Positions 33,953-44,098 of a stretch of 64,000 nucleotides of DNA are shown here, one piece after another. Source of the stretch: Arcicella aurantiaca (GTDB taxonomy: Bacteria > Bacteroidota > Bacteroidia > Cytophagales > Spirosomataceae). The notes under the pieces were generated by a model, which did no database searches, was not told the DNA's origin, and worked only from the letters and a program-made list of their open reading frames with translations. The stretch is taken from positions 31,842 through 95,841 of the forward strand of contig NZ_QGGO01000021.1 in NCBI RefSeq assembly GCF_003148625.1, given 5' to 3'. Position 1 is the stretch's first letter; every line of letters begins with the position of its first letter. Both the position numbers and the translations under genes were made by a program.

Positions 33953-36340
33953 ATGAGAATTAATAGAGGAGTAATATTTGGGCTTTTACTTTTTTTAGGA
34001 AATGGGTTGTATGCACAAAGAACTACCTATTTACTCAGAGGAAATGTAAAAGATGCCAGTACTGGGAAGTTTTTAGCAGGGGCAGCTATTGCCTTAGATT
34101 CACGTAAAACTGGTGTTGTGAGTGATTCATTGGGAAATTACTCATTAAGATTGCCAGAAGATGAATATGTTGTGAGAATTACTCACGTTGGATATAAACC
34201 CTTTCGATTGTACGTGAAATTTGATAAAAATACAGTTATTGATGCTGTTTTAGAAGATGTCACAAGACAATTGGAAGAAGTAATTGTGTCCAGTGTGGCT
34301 ACACGTAAAGACATATTGACTCCATCTTTGGGCGTTTCTTTATTGAGTATGAAGGGCATCAAGAAAATACCTGCCATGATGGGTGAAGTGGATGTGTTAA
34401 GAAGTTTACAAACACTTCCCGGTGTTTCGTCGGTAGGAGAGGGAGCAAACGGAATAAACATTCGTGGTGGGGCTGTTGACCAAAATTTAGTTTTTATTGA
34501 TAATACGCCCATTTTTAACCCAACACATCTTTTTGGTTTATTTTCCATTTTCGCTTCCGATGGCATTCGAGAATTAGAGCTTTACAAAGGTGGAATTCCT
34601 GCTCGTTTTGGAGGAAGAACTGCTTCGGTTTTGGATATAAAAATGCTTGACCCAAATCTGGAAAAGTTTAAAATGAGTGGTGGCGTTGGTCCAATCTCAA
34701 ATCGTGCTTTACTTGAAATTCCAATCATTAAAAACAAATTGTCGATTTTAAGTACGGCAAGACTTTCTTTTAATGATTTTTGGTTCAAATTGTTTGCTCC
34801 CGATAATCTGAAAAATACTCGTGCCAATTTTTATGACGTTGCCAATAAGGTTTTTTACAAACCAAATGCTAAAAATACCATTGCTTTGAGTACCTATTTC
34901 AGTCAGGATTTTTATAGAGTTGATTCTTTATTTAGCCTTGAAAACGTAATTGCCAAACAAACAGATTTTAGATACGGACACACCAATTTTTCATTGAAAT
35001 GGAATAAATATATCAATGAAAAGTCAAGTTTTGAGGTAGTTGGAGTATATAGCAATTACAAAACGCTAACAGAATCCCCTGATTCTCTGAATAGAATTGA
35101 TTTAAGAAATAGCATTCAGTATCAAAATCTTAAATTCAATTACGACTATGCTTTGAATGAAAGACATAAAACTAATTTTGGTTTCAATGCCGTAAGATAT
35201 GATTTGAATCCTGGAGTTTTGAATAAAGATATTGTATCAAAAATATCAAGTCTTGAATTAGCAAAAGAGCAGTCGATGGAATTATCTCTTTTTGCCGATG
35301 ATGAGTTTAAAGTAAATAATAAACTGACGCTCCAACTTGGGTTAAGATATACACAGTTTTTAAATCTTGGACCTTCGCAGGTTAGAAAATATCAAGAAGG
35401 TGAGCCACGTTCATCAGTTACTTTGCTTTCATCGGAACAAAAAGATGGAATTGTAAAAAGTTATGGAGGTTTTGAACCCCGACTTACCGCAGTTTATGTG
35501 CTTAATCCTGTGACTTCTCTGAAATTTGGGTACAATAGAATGCAACAATTTTTGCAGATAATTTCTAATAATACAACGCCATTACCAACTTCTCGTTGGA
35601 AAATTGCGGATGAAAATATTTTACCTCAAAACAGTGATTTTTTATCGTTGGGGTATTTCAAAACTTGGAATGATAACGTTTGGGAAGCATCCATTGAGTC
35701 CTATTTTAGAGATACAAGAAATGTAATTGACTATGTTTCAGGAGCTAATTTACAGCTCAATCAGACTTTAGAAACACAACTTTTGTCAGGTCGTGGGCGT
35801 TCTTACGGAGCAGAATTGATGATTTCTAAAAAGAAAGGAGAGTTAACAGGTTGGTTTAGCTATACTTATGCGAGGTCATTTCAGCAAACTAATGGGCAGT
35901 ATGCAGAGCAAAGAATTAATAATGGAAATTGGTACGCATCCAATTATGATAAACCACATACGGTAAACATCGTTTTGAATGCCCAACCAGATAAACACAA
36001 TAGTTTTTCATTCATTTTTGCCTATAATACAGGGCGACCGTTTTCGTCACCTACGGGAACATATACGCTTGATGGTCAGCAACTTCCTTTGTATTTGAAA
36101 CGTAATAATGATAGAATTCCTGATTATCACCGTTTAGATTTTTCTTGGACGATTACTAATCCGAGTATGAAAGAAAAGCGTTGGGAAGGCAGTTGGATTT
36201 TTACAGTTTATAACGTTTACGGACGTTCAAATCCTTATTCTGTATTTTTCACCAATGGAAAAGACGGAACAAAAGTGTATCAATTAAGTGTATTTGCTTC
36301 TCCTTTAGTGTCATTAGCCTATAACTTTAAATTCAAATGA
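33953..36340 (+). CDS. TonB-dependent outer-membrane receptor with carboxypeptidase-like N-domain
   Basis: The 795-residue protein has a signal peptide (about 1-22, ending GLYAQ) and a carboxypeptidase-regulatory-like domain (about 25-110, with GNVKDASTGKFLAGAAIALD). A plug with NIRGGAVDQNLVFIDNTPI and HLFGLFSIFASDGIRELELY and a barrel of about 500 residues follow. It is smaller than SusC proteins and lacks their extra loops. This type is regularly paired with a DUF4249 lipoprotein, as here: its stop overlaps the next start in ATGA. The substrate is unknown; candidates include small organic ligands or peptides. Confidence 0.93.
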   Translation: MRINRGVIFGLLLFLGNGLYAQRTTYLLRGNVKDASTGKFLAGAAIALDSRKTGVVSDSLGNYSLRLPEDEYVVRITHVGYKPFRLYVKFDKNTVIDAVLEDVTRQLEEVIVSSVATRKDILTPSLGVSLLSMKGIKKIPAMMGEVDVLRSLQTLPGVSSVGEGANGINIRGGAVDQNLVFIDNTPIFNPTHLFGLFSIFASDGIRELELYKGGIPARFGGRTASVLDIKMLDPNLEKFKMSGGVGPISNRALLEIPIIKNKLSILSTARLSFNDFWFKLFAPDNLKNTRANFYDVANKVFYKPNAKNTIALSTYFSQDFYRVDSLFSLENVIAKQTDFRYGHTNFSLKWNKYINEKSSFEVVGVYSNYKTLTESPDSLNRIDLRNSIQYQNLKFNYDYALNERHKTNFGFNAVRYDLNPGVLNKDIVSKISSLELAKEQSMELSLFADDEFKVNNKLTLQLGLRYTQFLNLGPSQVRKYQEGEPRSSVTLLSSEQKDGIVKSYGGFEPRLTAVYVLNPVTSLKFGYNRMQQFLQIISNNTTPLPTSRWKIADENILPQNSDFLSLGYFKTWNDNVWEASIESYFRDTRNVIDYVSGANLQLNQTLETQLLSGRGRSYGAELMISKKKGELTGWFSYTYARSFQQTNGQYAEQRINNGNWYASNYDKPHTVNIVLNAQPDKHNSFSFIFAYNTGRPFSSPTGTYTLDGQQLPLYLKRNNDRIPDYHRLDFSWTITNPSMKEKRWEGSWIFTVYNVYGRSNPYSVFFTNGKDGTKVYQLSVFASPLVSLAYNFKFK

Positions 36341-37485
36341 CCGTCATGAAGCGTTTATTTTATCTTTTTGCTCTGACGACATTAGGAATGTGGTCGTGCG
36401 TTACCGAAATACGAGATTTTGAACAAATTAGTAACGATTCCTTCTTAACAGTTGAGGGTTCGTTATCAAATCAGATTGGACCTCACAGAGTCACGGTTTC
36501 TTCTTCATCGCCAAGTTTGAGTATCAACGTTGAAAATATACCCATTAAAGGTGCTGATGTTTTTATCACTGATAATAAAGGAAATAGAGAAAACCTGAAA
36601 GAATTTGTCGATGGAATTTATGAAACATCGGCTAATTTTCAGGGAGTTGTAGGCAATATTTACACACTTCATATTAATTTGAGAAATGGTAAAAAGTATG
36701 AGTCAACACCTGAGAAATTAATTGCAGTTCCTAATATTGATAAAGTAAATGCCAATTTTACGGTAAAAACCAATTATCCATTAACAGATGTGAGAAGTGT
36801 TGGTTTTGATGTTTCGATTGACTTTAAGGATTCTCCAGAAACGGGGCAATATTATCAATGGAAATGGACGCATTATGAAAGAACTGTTTTCTGTGCAAGT
36901 TGTAATCTTGGCTATGATTATGGTTTAGGGAAATGTAGTTTAGTGCCAAATTATCCCTACGGACAATCATCGCCAGAATTGATAAATTATTTGTGCAGTT
37001 CTCAATGTTTTGATGTTCTGTATAGCTCAACTTATAATATTTTATCGGATAATCTCTTGAACGGACAGGAAATTAAAAACTATCCAATCATGAGAATCCC
37101 CTATGACGACAGAACGAACTATTATTTGAAAATTGAGCAAAGAGCCATTTCTGAGAAAATGTATCGTTATTACAGAAGTATAAAAGACGTTACGCAAAGC
37201 TCAGGGACACTTTTTGATGTGCCTGCCGAAACACAGTTTAGCCCAAATATGTTTAATGTTGATAACAAAGACGAAAGGATTTTAGGGCTTTTTGAAGTAT
37301 TTGGCTCAGATAAACGCATTGTTTATATTGACAGACAAGTGGGAACAGATGGATATAGTCCTGTAAAACCACAAATTGCAGGTAGAACATTACCGCCGCC
37401 ACCAGGTGCTATCAGTGGGCCAAGAGCTTACTGCATTGAAGGAAAATATAGAACCACCAGAGAGCCTGAGGCTTGGAAAGACTAA
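36337..37485 (+). CDS. DUF4249 lipoprotein, partner of the TonB receptor
   Basis: The 382-residue protein starts in the ATGA overlap with the receptor stop (another ATG lies three codons on). It has a lipoprotein signal (GMWSC, Cys about residue 21) and beta-rich DUF4249 sequence: SNDSFLTVEGSLSNQIGPH, VSIKGADVFITDNKGN-like segments, and a Cys-rich middle (FCASCNLGY, LCSSQCFD) that could form disulfides or bind metal. DUF4249 proteins act beside TonB receptors in Bacteroidota as probable surface partners, like SusD for SusC. It is followed closely by the first VCBS gene (8 bp), so one transcript may run from 33298 through 40742. Confidence 0.9.
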   Translation: MTVMKRLFYLFALTTLGMWSCVTEIRDFEQISNDSFLTVEGSLSNQIGPHRVTVSSSSPSLSINVENIPIKGADVFITDNKGNRENLKEFVDGIYETSANFQGVVGNIYTLHINLRNGKKYESTPEKLIAVPNIDKVNANFTVKTNYPLTDVRSVGFDVSIDFKDSPETGQYYQWKWTHYERTVFCASCNLGYDYGLGKCSLVPNYPYGQSSPELINYLCSSQCFDVLYSSTYNILSDNLLNGQEIKNYPIMRIPYDDRTNYYLKIEQRAISEKMYRYYRSIKDVTQSSGTLFDVPAETQFSPNMFNVDNKDERILGLFEVFGSDKRIVYIDRQVGTDGYSPVKPQIAGRTLPPPPGAISGPRAYCIEGKYRTTREPEAWKD

Positions 37486-37493
37486 CCATTAAG

Positions 37494-40400
37494 ATGAGTA
37501 TAAAATCAAGTACATATTTACTGTTTGGAGTGATTATTGGCTTCTGTTTTTTCGTTTCTTGTAAAAATGAGAAAACACTTTTTGAGAAATTAAAAGCTGA
37601 GAAATCAGGAATTGAGTTTGCCAATATCGTAACCGAATCAGAACAAGAGAATATTCTCAACTATGAATATTTTTATAATGGCGGTGGCGTGGCGTCAGGA
37701 GATTTTAATAATGATGGCTTGGTAGATTTGTATTTTACGGGAAGTCAAGTAGATAATAAATTGTATTTGAATAAAGGTGAAAACTTACAATTTGAAGATA
37801 TTACTGAAAAAGCAGGTGTAGCAGGGCGAAATGGAGCTTGGAAAACGGGTGTTAGTGTCGTAGATATTAATGCCGACGGTTGGTTAGATATTTATGTTTG
37901 TTATTCGGGTTTGAGGGATTCTACGTTACGCAAAAATCAATTATTCATTAATAATCGCAATCTAACTTTCAGTGATAAAGCCGCTGAATACGGTTTAGAC
38001 GATTCGGGATATTCTACACAAGCAACTTTTTTTGATTATGATTTAGATGGAGATTTAGATTGCTTTTTGGTCAATCATAATCTCGCAGGTTACCAACGCA
38101 AAGAGGCATCAGTCATGCGAAATGCCTATGATTATAACGCAGGGGATAAATTGTTTAGAAATGAAGGGAATAATCGATTTGTGGATATTTCTAAAGAATC
38201 GGGCATTAAAAGTAATCCACTTGGTTTTGGTTTAGGCGTGATGATTTCGGACATTAATCAAGATGGTTATCCCGATATTTATGTGACGAATGATTATGTA
38301 GAAGACGATTATTTGTACATCAATCAGCGTAATGGTACTTTCAAAGATGAATTGCGTGAGCGAATCGAACATACTTCGTATTCGTCAATGGGCATTGATA
38401 TTGCCGATATAAATAACGATGGTTTGTCTGATATTTTTACGTTGGATATGTTGCCAGAAGACAATGCACGTCAAAAATTATTGCTTTGGGCGGATAACTG
38501 GAATACGTATCAGGCACAATTACAAAATGGTTTTTGGCACGCCAATATGCGTAATATGTTGCAAGTAAATAACGGAAATGGCGGTTTTTCGGAAATTGGG
38601 CAATTAGCAGGAATTTCAAATACAGATTGGAGTTGGGGAACGCTTTTGGCAGATTTTGATATGGATGGTTACAAAGATATTTTCGTAACCAACGGAATTG
38701 GCAGGGATTATACCAACGCCGATTTTATCAAATATTACAATGATGAAGAAGCAAATGGCTCAAGAAAACCGTTTTTAGAGCATTTGAAACAAATGCCGAC
38801 GAGCCAGACGAAGAATTATATTTTCAAGAATAATGCTGATTTGACTTTCACAAATGCTCAAAAAGATTGGGGTTTCGACCAAGCAACGGTGGCGAGTGGT
38901 TGCGTTTATGCCGATTTGGACAATGATGGAGATTTGGAACTCATCACCAATAATTTGAATGAACCTGCAAGGATTTATAAAAACACCCAACAAGAAAATA
39001 CCCCCAAGAATTTTGTTCGCATTAAGCTAAAAGGTTCGGCTTTAAATCCTTTTGGTATTGGGGCAAAAATTACGGTAAAAGCGAATCAAAACATTCAAAC
39101 GCAAGAGGTTTCGCCAACGCATGGTTTTCAATCGAGTAGTATTGGAGATTTACTTTTTGCGTTGCCAAATGAAATTAAAAAGTATGATGTTGAAATAAAA
39201 TGGGTTGACGGAGCAACGCAAAAACTGTCAAATATGTCAGTAAATCAATTACTTACAATTGATTATGCAAAAGCGATTCATGAAAAAACTTTGCCTATAA
39301 ATCCACAAAATGGACTTTTAACTCCGACTCCGTGGCTGGTGTCCGCACCAGCTACATATCAACATTCTATTGCTCCAATTAACAATTTTGACCGTCAGGT
39401 GATGTTACCAACGCATTATTCTTACACAGGTCCTAAAATGGCAGTTGGTGATGTGAATTTAGATGGAATCAATGATGTGTTTATTTGCGGAACAATGGAG
39501 CAAACAGGAGTATTTATTTTGGGAAATAAAACGAATCTACTAAAACTCAATTCTCAGCAAAAACACAACAATCAAGATGCTGTAATTCAAGATTTTAACG
39601 GGGATAAATTCCCAGATTTATACATTGCTAATGGTAATTATACTAATGCTCAATTTACAGAACAAAATGATGAATTGTGGTTAAATGACGGAAAAGGAAA
39701 TTTCAAACAAACTGCTTTATTGGAAGACCAAACTAACAGTTTATGCGTAAAATCACTTGATTTCGACCGTGATGGAGATATGGATTTATTCGTCGGAGGA
39801 CATATAAAGCCGAATCATTATCCGTTTTCAGAAGAAAGTTTTCTGCTCAAAAATGATGGAAAAGCACATTTTGCAAAAATCCCATTAGGTGATTTAGGTT
39901 TAGTAACAGACGCAAGCATTACAGATTTGGACGGTGATAAATTTGAAGAAATTATTGTAGTAGGAGAGTGGTTGTCGCCAGTTATTCTGAAAAATACGAA
40001 AGGTAAATTCAGTCAATCTCCGCAAAATGACAATTTAAAAGGTTGGTACAATACCATTGAAAAAGCGGATATTGATGGCGACGGTGATGATGATTTTATT
40101 GTAGGGAATCTTGGAACAAATACGCAAATGAGAGCAATGCAAAATGAACCTGCTTCTTTGGTTTATGACGATTTCGACCAAAATGGAACGACCGATTTTT
40201 TTATGAATTATTACATTCAAGGAAAATCGTATCCTGCTTATTCTCGTGATGAAGTGGCGGAACAAATGCCTATTCTGAAAAAGAAATTCCCTGATTATAA
40301 GACCTTTTCCGAAGCAACGATAAATGATTTTTTTGAAGCAAATGTATTAGAAAAAGCCAAGAAAAAAGAAATCAATACGTTGAAAACCTTAATTTTAGAG

Positions 40401-40742
40401 AATAAAAAAGGTGAGTTAATTGCCCACGATTTACCAATTCAAGCTCAAAATGCTCCAGTTTACGCCATTTTAGCAGAAGATTTTAACCATGATGGTAAAA
40501 AAGACCTTTTGCTGATGGGTAATAATAGCAAGTTCCGATTGAGAATTGGGAAGGTTGATGCCAATACGGGCGTAATGCTTTTGAATAAAGGGAATTTTAA
40601 TTTTGAACCCGTTTCAACTCAGCAATCAGGCGTGTATGTGCGTGGTGATGTACGGTCGGTGAAACGAGTTGGTAAAAATATCTTCGTGGGTGTTTGTGAA
40701 GGGAAAATACAAGTATTTAGTAACACAGGCTTTAGTCTGTAA
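37494..40742 (+). CDS. VCBS/FG-GAP and ASPIC/UnbV-domain lipoprotein (copy 1)
   Basis: I start at the ATG at 37494 (1,082 residues); the longer frame would overlap the DUF4249 gene. A lipobox (FFVSC, Cys about 24) is followed by repeated FG-GAP/VCBS blades with DxNxDGxxD calcium loops (for example SGDFNNDGLVDLYF, ADINNDGLSDIF). An ASPIC/UnbV domain lies at about residues 505-590 (NFVRIKLKGSALNPFGIGAK to VNQLLTIDY), followed by more VCBS blades. It is probably a surface-exposed beta-propeller that binds glycans or proteins. A 24-nt palindrome lies in frame in the linker after ASPIC (residues 613-620), and the C-terminus (NTGFSL plus stop) is made from a second palindromic repeat. Paralogs follow at 40799 and 44590. 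Confidence 0.92.
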   Translation: MSIKSSTYLLFGVIIGFCFFVSCKNEKTLFEKLKAEKSGIEFANIVTESEQENILNYEYFYNGGGVASGDFNNDGLVDLYFTGSQVDNKLYLNKGENLQFEDITEKAGVAGRNGAWKTGVSVVDINADGWLDIYVCYSGLRDSTLRKNQLFINNRNLTFSDKAAEYGLDDSGYSTQATFFDYDLDGDLDCFLVNHNLAGYQRKEASVMRNAYDYNAGDKLFRNEGNNRFVDISKESGIKSNPLGFGLGVMISDINQDGYPDIYVTNDYVEDDYLYINQRNGTFKDELRERIEHTSYSSMGIDIADINNDGLSDIFTLDMLPEDNARQKLLLWADNWNTYQAQLQNGFWHANMRNMLQVNNGNGGFSEIGQLAGISNTDWSWGTLLADFDMDGYKDIFVTNGIGRDYTNADFIKYYNDEEANGSRKPFLEHLKQMPTSQTKNYIFKNNADLTFTNAQKDWGFDQATVASGCVYADLDNDGDLELITNNLNEPARIYKNTQQENTPKNFVRIKLKGSALNPFGIGAKITVKANQNIQTQEVSPTHGFQSSSIGDLLFALPNEIKKYDVEIKWVDGATQKLSNMSVNQLLTIDYAKAIHEKTLPINPQNGLLTPTPWLVSAPATYQHSIAPINNFDRQVMLPTHYSYTGPKMAVGDVNLDGINDVFICGTMEQTGVFILGNKTNLLKLNSQQKHNNQDAVIQDFNGDKFPDLYIANGNYTNAQFTEQNDELWLNDGKGNFKQTALLEDQTNSLCVKSLDFDRDGDMDLFVGGHIKPNHYPFSEESFLLKNDGKAHFAKIPLGDLGLVTDASITDLDGDKFEEIIVVGEWLSPVILKNTKGKFSQSPQNDNLKGWYNTIEKADIDGDGDDDFIVGNLGTNTQMRAMQNEPASLVYDDFDQNGTTDFFMNYYIQGKSYPAYSRDEVAEQMPILKKKFPDYKTFSEATINDFFEANVLEKAKKKEINTLKTLILENKKGELIAHDLPIQAQNAPVYAILAEDFNHDGKKDLLLMGNNSKFRLRIGKVDANTGVMLLNKGNFNFEPVSTQQSGVYVRGDVRSVKRVGKNIFVGVCEGKIQVFSNTGFSL
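39332..39355 (+). repeat. In-frame 24-nt palindromic repeat inside VCBS copy 1
   Basis: The arms gctggtg / caccagc (39335-39341, 39346-39352) extend to a 10-bp stem with one G-T pair around a 4-nt loop. The 24 nt equal 8 codons (encoding roughly WLVSAPAT) and lie in the linker after the ASPIC domain. GC content is higher than in the surroundings. Confidence 0.6.
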
Positions 40743-40773
40743 GTGAAAAATACAGACTAAAGTCTGTGTTACG
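40721..40773. repeat. Palindromic acagactttagtctgt-type repeat spanning the end of VCBS copy 1
   Basis: Two 20-bp arms (40722-40741 and 40751-40770, one mismatch) form a hairpin. The left arm encodes the last residues NTGFSL and the TAA stop. Each arm is itself a short palindrome. The same element occurs at 47911-47968 and as a tandem array at 56907-57047. Confidence 0.85.
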
Positions 40774-40798
40774 TTAAACAACCATTTTTATAATACAA

Positions 40799-43700
40799 AT
40801 GAAAAAAATATCTCTTTTGCTTATCGGAATTATTGCATTTTCCTGTAATCAAAAATCATCTGACACACTTTTTGAAGAATTGCCCGCCTCAGAAACGGGG
40901 GTTGATTTTGCCAATAAAAGTCTCGAAAAAGAAGATTTTAACATTTTCAGATACCGTAATTTTTATAATGGTGGTGGCGTGGCTATTGGCGATGTAAACA
41001 ACGATGGTTTTGCCGATATTTTCCTGACGTCCAATTTTGAAGACAATAAATTATATCTCAATAAAGGCAATAAAACCGCTATTCAGTTTGAGGACGTAAC
41101 CAAACAAGCAGGCATTGTTGGAAAGAAATTTTGGAGTACAGGCGTAACTTTTGCAGATGTAAATGGAGATGGTTTTTTAGATATTTATGTTTGTAATTCA
41201 GGCAGTAGAGATGCTCGTGGAAACCAATTGTACATCAACAATGGCGTAAAAAATGGTAAGGTAACTTTCACTGAAAAAGCTAAAGAATATGGTTTGGAAG
41301 ATGGTGGTTTTTCTACGCACGCTGCCTTTTTTGACTACGACCGTGACGGCGATTTAGATATGTATTCGCTCAATAATAGTTTTACGCCAATGGATAGACT
41401 TGGTTATGTAAACCTACGAAATGAGCGTGATAGATTGGGTGGTGATAAATTATTCAGAAATGATAATGGACATTTTACCGATGTTTCTGCTTCGGCTGGA
41501 ATTTATGGGAGTTTAATTGGCTTTGGTTTGGGTATTACGATTGGTGATGTAAACAATGATAATTGGTTGGATATTTATATTTCTAACGACTTCTATGAGC
41601 GTGATTATCTATACATTAACCAGAAAAACGGAACATTCAAAGAGGATTTAGAAAACGAAATGCCACACATTAGTTTATCGTCGATGGGAGCTGATATTGC
41701 AGACATTAATAACGATGGCAATTTGGATATTTTCGTGACGGATATGCTTCCCGAAGGTGATGAAAGACTAAAGCAAACGACTACTTTTGATGGTTACGAC
41801 CTCAACGAATTTAAGATAAAACAAGGTTATCATCATCAATCTGCTCGCAATATGTTGCACGTCAATAATGGTGATGGCACATTTTCTGAATCTGGACAAT
41901 TAGCGGGAGTTCATGCCACAGATTGGTCGTGGGGAGCATTGATGTTTGATATGGATAATGACGGACAAAAAGATTTGTTTGTCGCCAATGGAATCAACAA
42001 AGATTTGACTGACCAAGACTACGTGGCTTTTTTAGGTGACGATAAAACCAAACAAATGGCTATTCAAGACCCTCGATTTAACCCTAAAGATTTGATAAAT
42101 AAGACACCTTCAACGCCTGTTCCAAATTATGCTTTTAGAAATTTAGGAGGCTTGCGTTTTGAAAATGCCAGTCAGAATTTTGGACTTAATCGCATGGGTT
42201 TTTCAAATGGTTCTGCCTATGGCGATTTAGATAATGACGGAGATTTGGATTTAGTCGTGAATAATAACAATGAACCTGTTTCTATTTATCGGAATAAAGA
42301 AAATGAAACGCTCAAAAATCATTATTTGAAGGTAAAACTTAAAGGAACGGCGAAAAATTTAGACGGTATTGGTTCTACGGTAAAAATCTACCAAAAATCA
42401 CAATGCCAAACGCTTCAACAAATGCCAAACCGTGGTTTTCAGTCGTCAGTTGATTTGACGTTGAACTTTGGTTTAGGTCAAAATCTTGCCATAGATTCAT
42501 TGGTAATTATTTGGAATGACGACAAAAAACAAGTCATAAAAAATCCAAAATCAGACCAATTATTGGTGCTTGATTATAAAAATGCCAATCAACTTTTCAA
42601 ATTCCAACCTTTAGCAACTTCATTGCCATTTACGGATATTACAACACAAACACTTGATTTCAAGCACGTTGAAAATGACTTTGTGGATTATAATCGTGAC
42701 CTTTTACTGAAACAGAAATATTCAACACAAGGACCTGCTTTAGCCGTTGGAGATGTCAATGATGATGGTTTAGACGATGCGTATATTGGTGGTTCTCAGG
42801 GATTTGCAAAGAATTTATACATTCAGCAAAAAGATGGCAAAATGCTTCCTGCTAAAACGGAGGCGTTCAGCAGAGACAACTATTTAGAAATTGTGGACGC
42901 TCTTTTCTTCGATGCCGATAATGACAAAGACCTTGATTTATATGTAGTTACAGGAAGTAACGAATATAATCCAGACGATTTACAACTTCGTGACCGTCTG
43001 TATATGAATGATGGTAAGGGCAATTTTACCGAAAACACTAATTTACCCGCTATTCTGGCAAGTGGTTCATGTGTAAAAGCAGGTGATTATGACAAAGATG
43101 GAGACTTAGATTTATTTGTTGGTACAAGATTGACACCATCTTTATACGGACGAAATCCAGAAAGTACACTTTTGCAAAATGACGGAAAAGGGAATTTCAA
43201 AGACGTAACCAAAACTGTTTTGGGAGACGCTCGAAATGTAGGAATGATTACAGATGTGGCTTGGTTAGATGTCAACGGCGATAAATATCCAGAATTAATT
43301 TTAGTAGGCGATTGGATGCCTGTAACCATTCTGAAAAATGAAAAGGGCGTTTTCAAAAAAGATGCTGATTCAGAAATTCCAGTTTCAAATGGTTGGTGGA
43401 ATTGTATGCAACCTGCTGATATAGATGGCGATGGCGATACCGATTTCGTATTGGGGAATTTAGGAATGAATCACAATTTCAAAGCCTCTGAAAATGAACC
43501 CGTTGAATTGCATGTGAACGATTTTGATAAGAATGGAACAACCGAGCAAATTATCACTTGCTATCGTCAAGGAAAAAGTTGTCCTGCCATTTTGAAAAGC
43601 GATTTACAGAAACAAATTCCGAGTATTAAACAGAAGTTTTTGAAGTTTTCGGATTATGCCAAAGCCTCAATCAACGATTTATTTTCTGATGCTCAATTAT

Positions 43701-44098
43701 CAGGAGAAACTGTGCAAATGGTTAATAATACGCAATCTTCTTTTTTAATAAATGAAGGAAATGGGAAATTTACCTTGAAAGCATTGCCTTACGAAACACA
43801 AATTTCACCCATCAATAGCATTCAAATTCTTGACTATAATAAAGACGGTAAACAAGATATTTTGTTGGCAGGCAATTTCTTTGATAATATTCCAGAAGTA
43901 GGTCGCTATGATGCCAATTATGGAATTATTTTGGAAGGAAAAGGCAAAGGAAAATATGATGTTCAGAAATCAAAAGAAACAGGCTTTTTTACTAAAGGAC
44001 AAGTACGTAAAATGCGTATTTTGAATGGTTTAGGAGGTAAAAAAGAAGTTGTTTTAGTGAAAAATAACGACAAGGCTCAGGTGTTTGGGTTGAAGTAA
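40799..44098 (+). CDS. VCBS/FG-GAP and ASPIC/UnbV-domain lipoprotein (copy 2)
   Basis: The 1,099-residue paralog of copy 1 has a lipobox (IAFSC, Cys about 16). The shared start pattern is LFEELPASETGVDFANK, and YNGGGVAIGDVNNDGFADIFL is the first VCBS blade. The same order follows: blades, ASPIC/UnbV at about 505-600 (HYLKVKLKGTAKNLDGIGST), more blades and a short end VFGLK. The linker after ASPIC has no palindrome, which makes it a natural uninterrupted reference for the other two. It lies 56 bp after copy 1, with a repeat in the gap, and 491 bp before copy 3. Role: predicted surface lipoprotein, function not established. Confidence 0.93.
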   Translation: MKKISLLLIGIIAFSCNQKSSDTLFEELPASETGVDFANKSLEKEDFNIFRYRNFYNGGGVAIGDVNNDGFADIFLTSNFEDNKLYLNKGNKTAIQFEDVTKQAGIVGKKFWSTGVTFADVNGDGFLDIYVCNSGSRDARGNQLYINNGVKNGKVTFTEKAKEYGLEDGGFSTHAAFFDYDRDGDLDMYSLNNSFTPMDRLGYVNLRNERDRLGGDKLFRNDNGHFTDVSASAGIYGSLIGFGLGITIGDVNNDNWLDIYISNDFYERDYLYINQKNGTFKEDLENEMPHISLSSMGADIADINNDGNLDIFVTDMLPEGDERLKQTTTFDGYDLNEFKIKQGYHHQSARNMLHVNNGDGTFSESGQLAGVHATDWSWGALMFDMDNDGQKDLFVANGINKDLTDQDYVAFLGDDKTKQMAIQDPRFNPKDLINKTPSTPVPNYAFRNLGGLRFENASQNFGLNRMGFSNGSAYGDLDNDGDLDLVVNNNNEPVSIYRNKENETLKNHYLKVKLKGTAKNLDGIGSTVKIYQKSQCQTLQQMPNRGFQSSVDLTLNFGLGQNLAIDSLVIIWNDDKKQVIKNPKSDQLLVLDYKNANQLFKFQPLATSLPFTDITTQTLDFKHVENDFVDYNRDLLLKQKYSTQGPALAVGDVNDDGLDDAYIGGSQGFAKNLYIQQKDGKMLPAKTEAFSRDNYLEIVDALFFDADNDKDLDLYVVTGSNEYNPDDLQLRDRLYMNDGKGNFTENTNLPAILASGSCVKAGDYDKDGDLDLFVGTRLTPSLYGRNPESTLLQNDGKGNFKDVTKTVLGDARNVGMITDVAWLDVNGDKYPELILVGDWMPVTILKNEKGVFKKDADSEIPVSNGWWNCMQPADIDGDGDTDFVLGNLGMNHNFKASENEPVELHVNDFDKNGTTEQIITCYRQGKSCPAILKSDLQKQIPSIKQKFLKFSDYAKASINDLFSDAQLSGETVQMVNNTQSSFLINEGNGKFTLKALPYETQISPINSIQILDYNKDGKQDILLAGNFFDNIPEVGRYDANYGIILEGKGKGKYDVQKSKETGFFTKGQVRKMRILNGLGGKKEVVLVKNNDKAQVFGLK

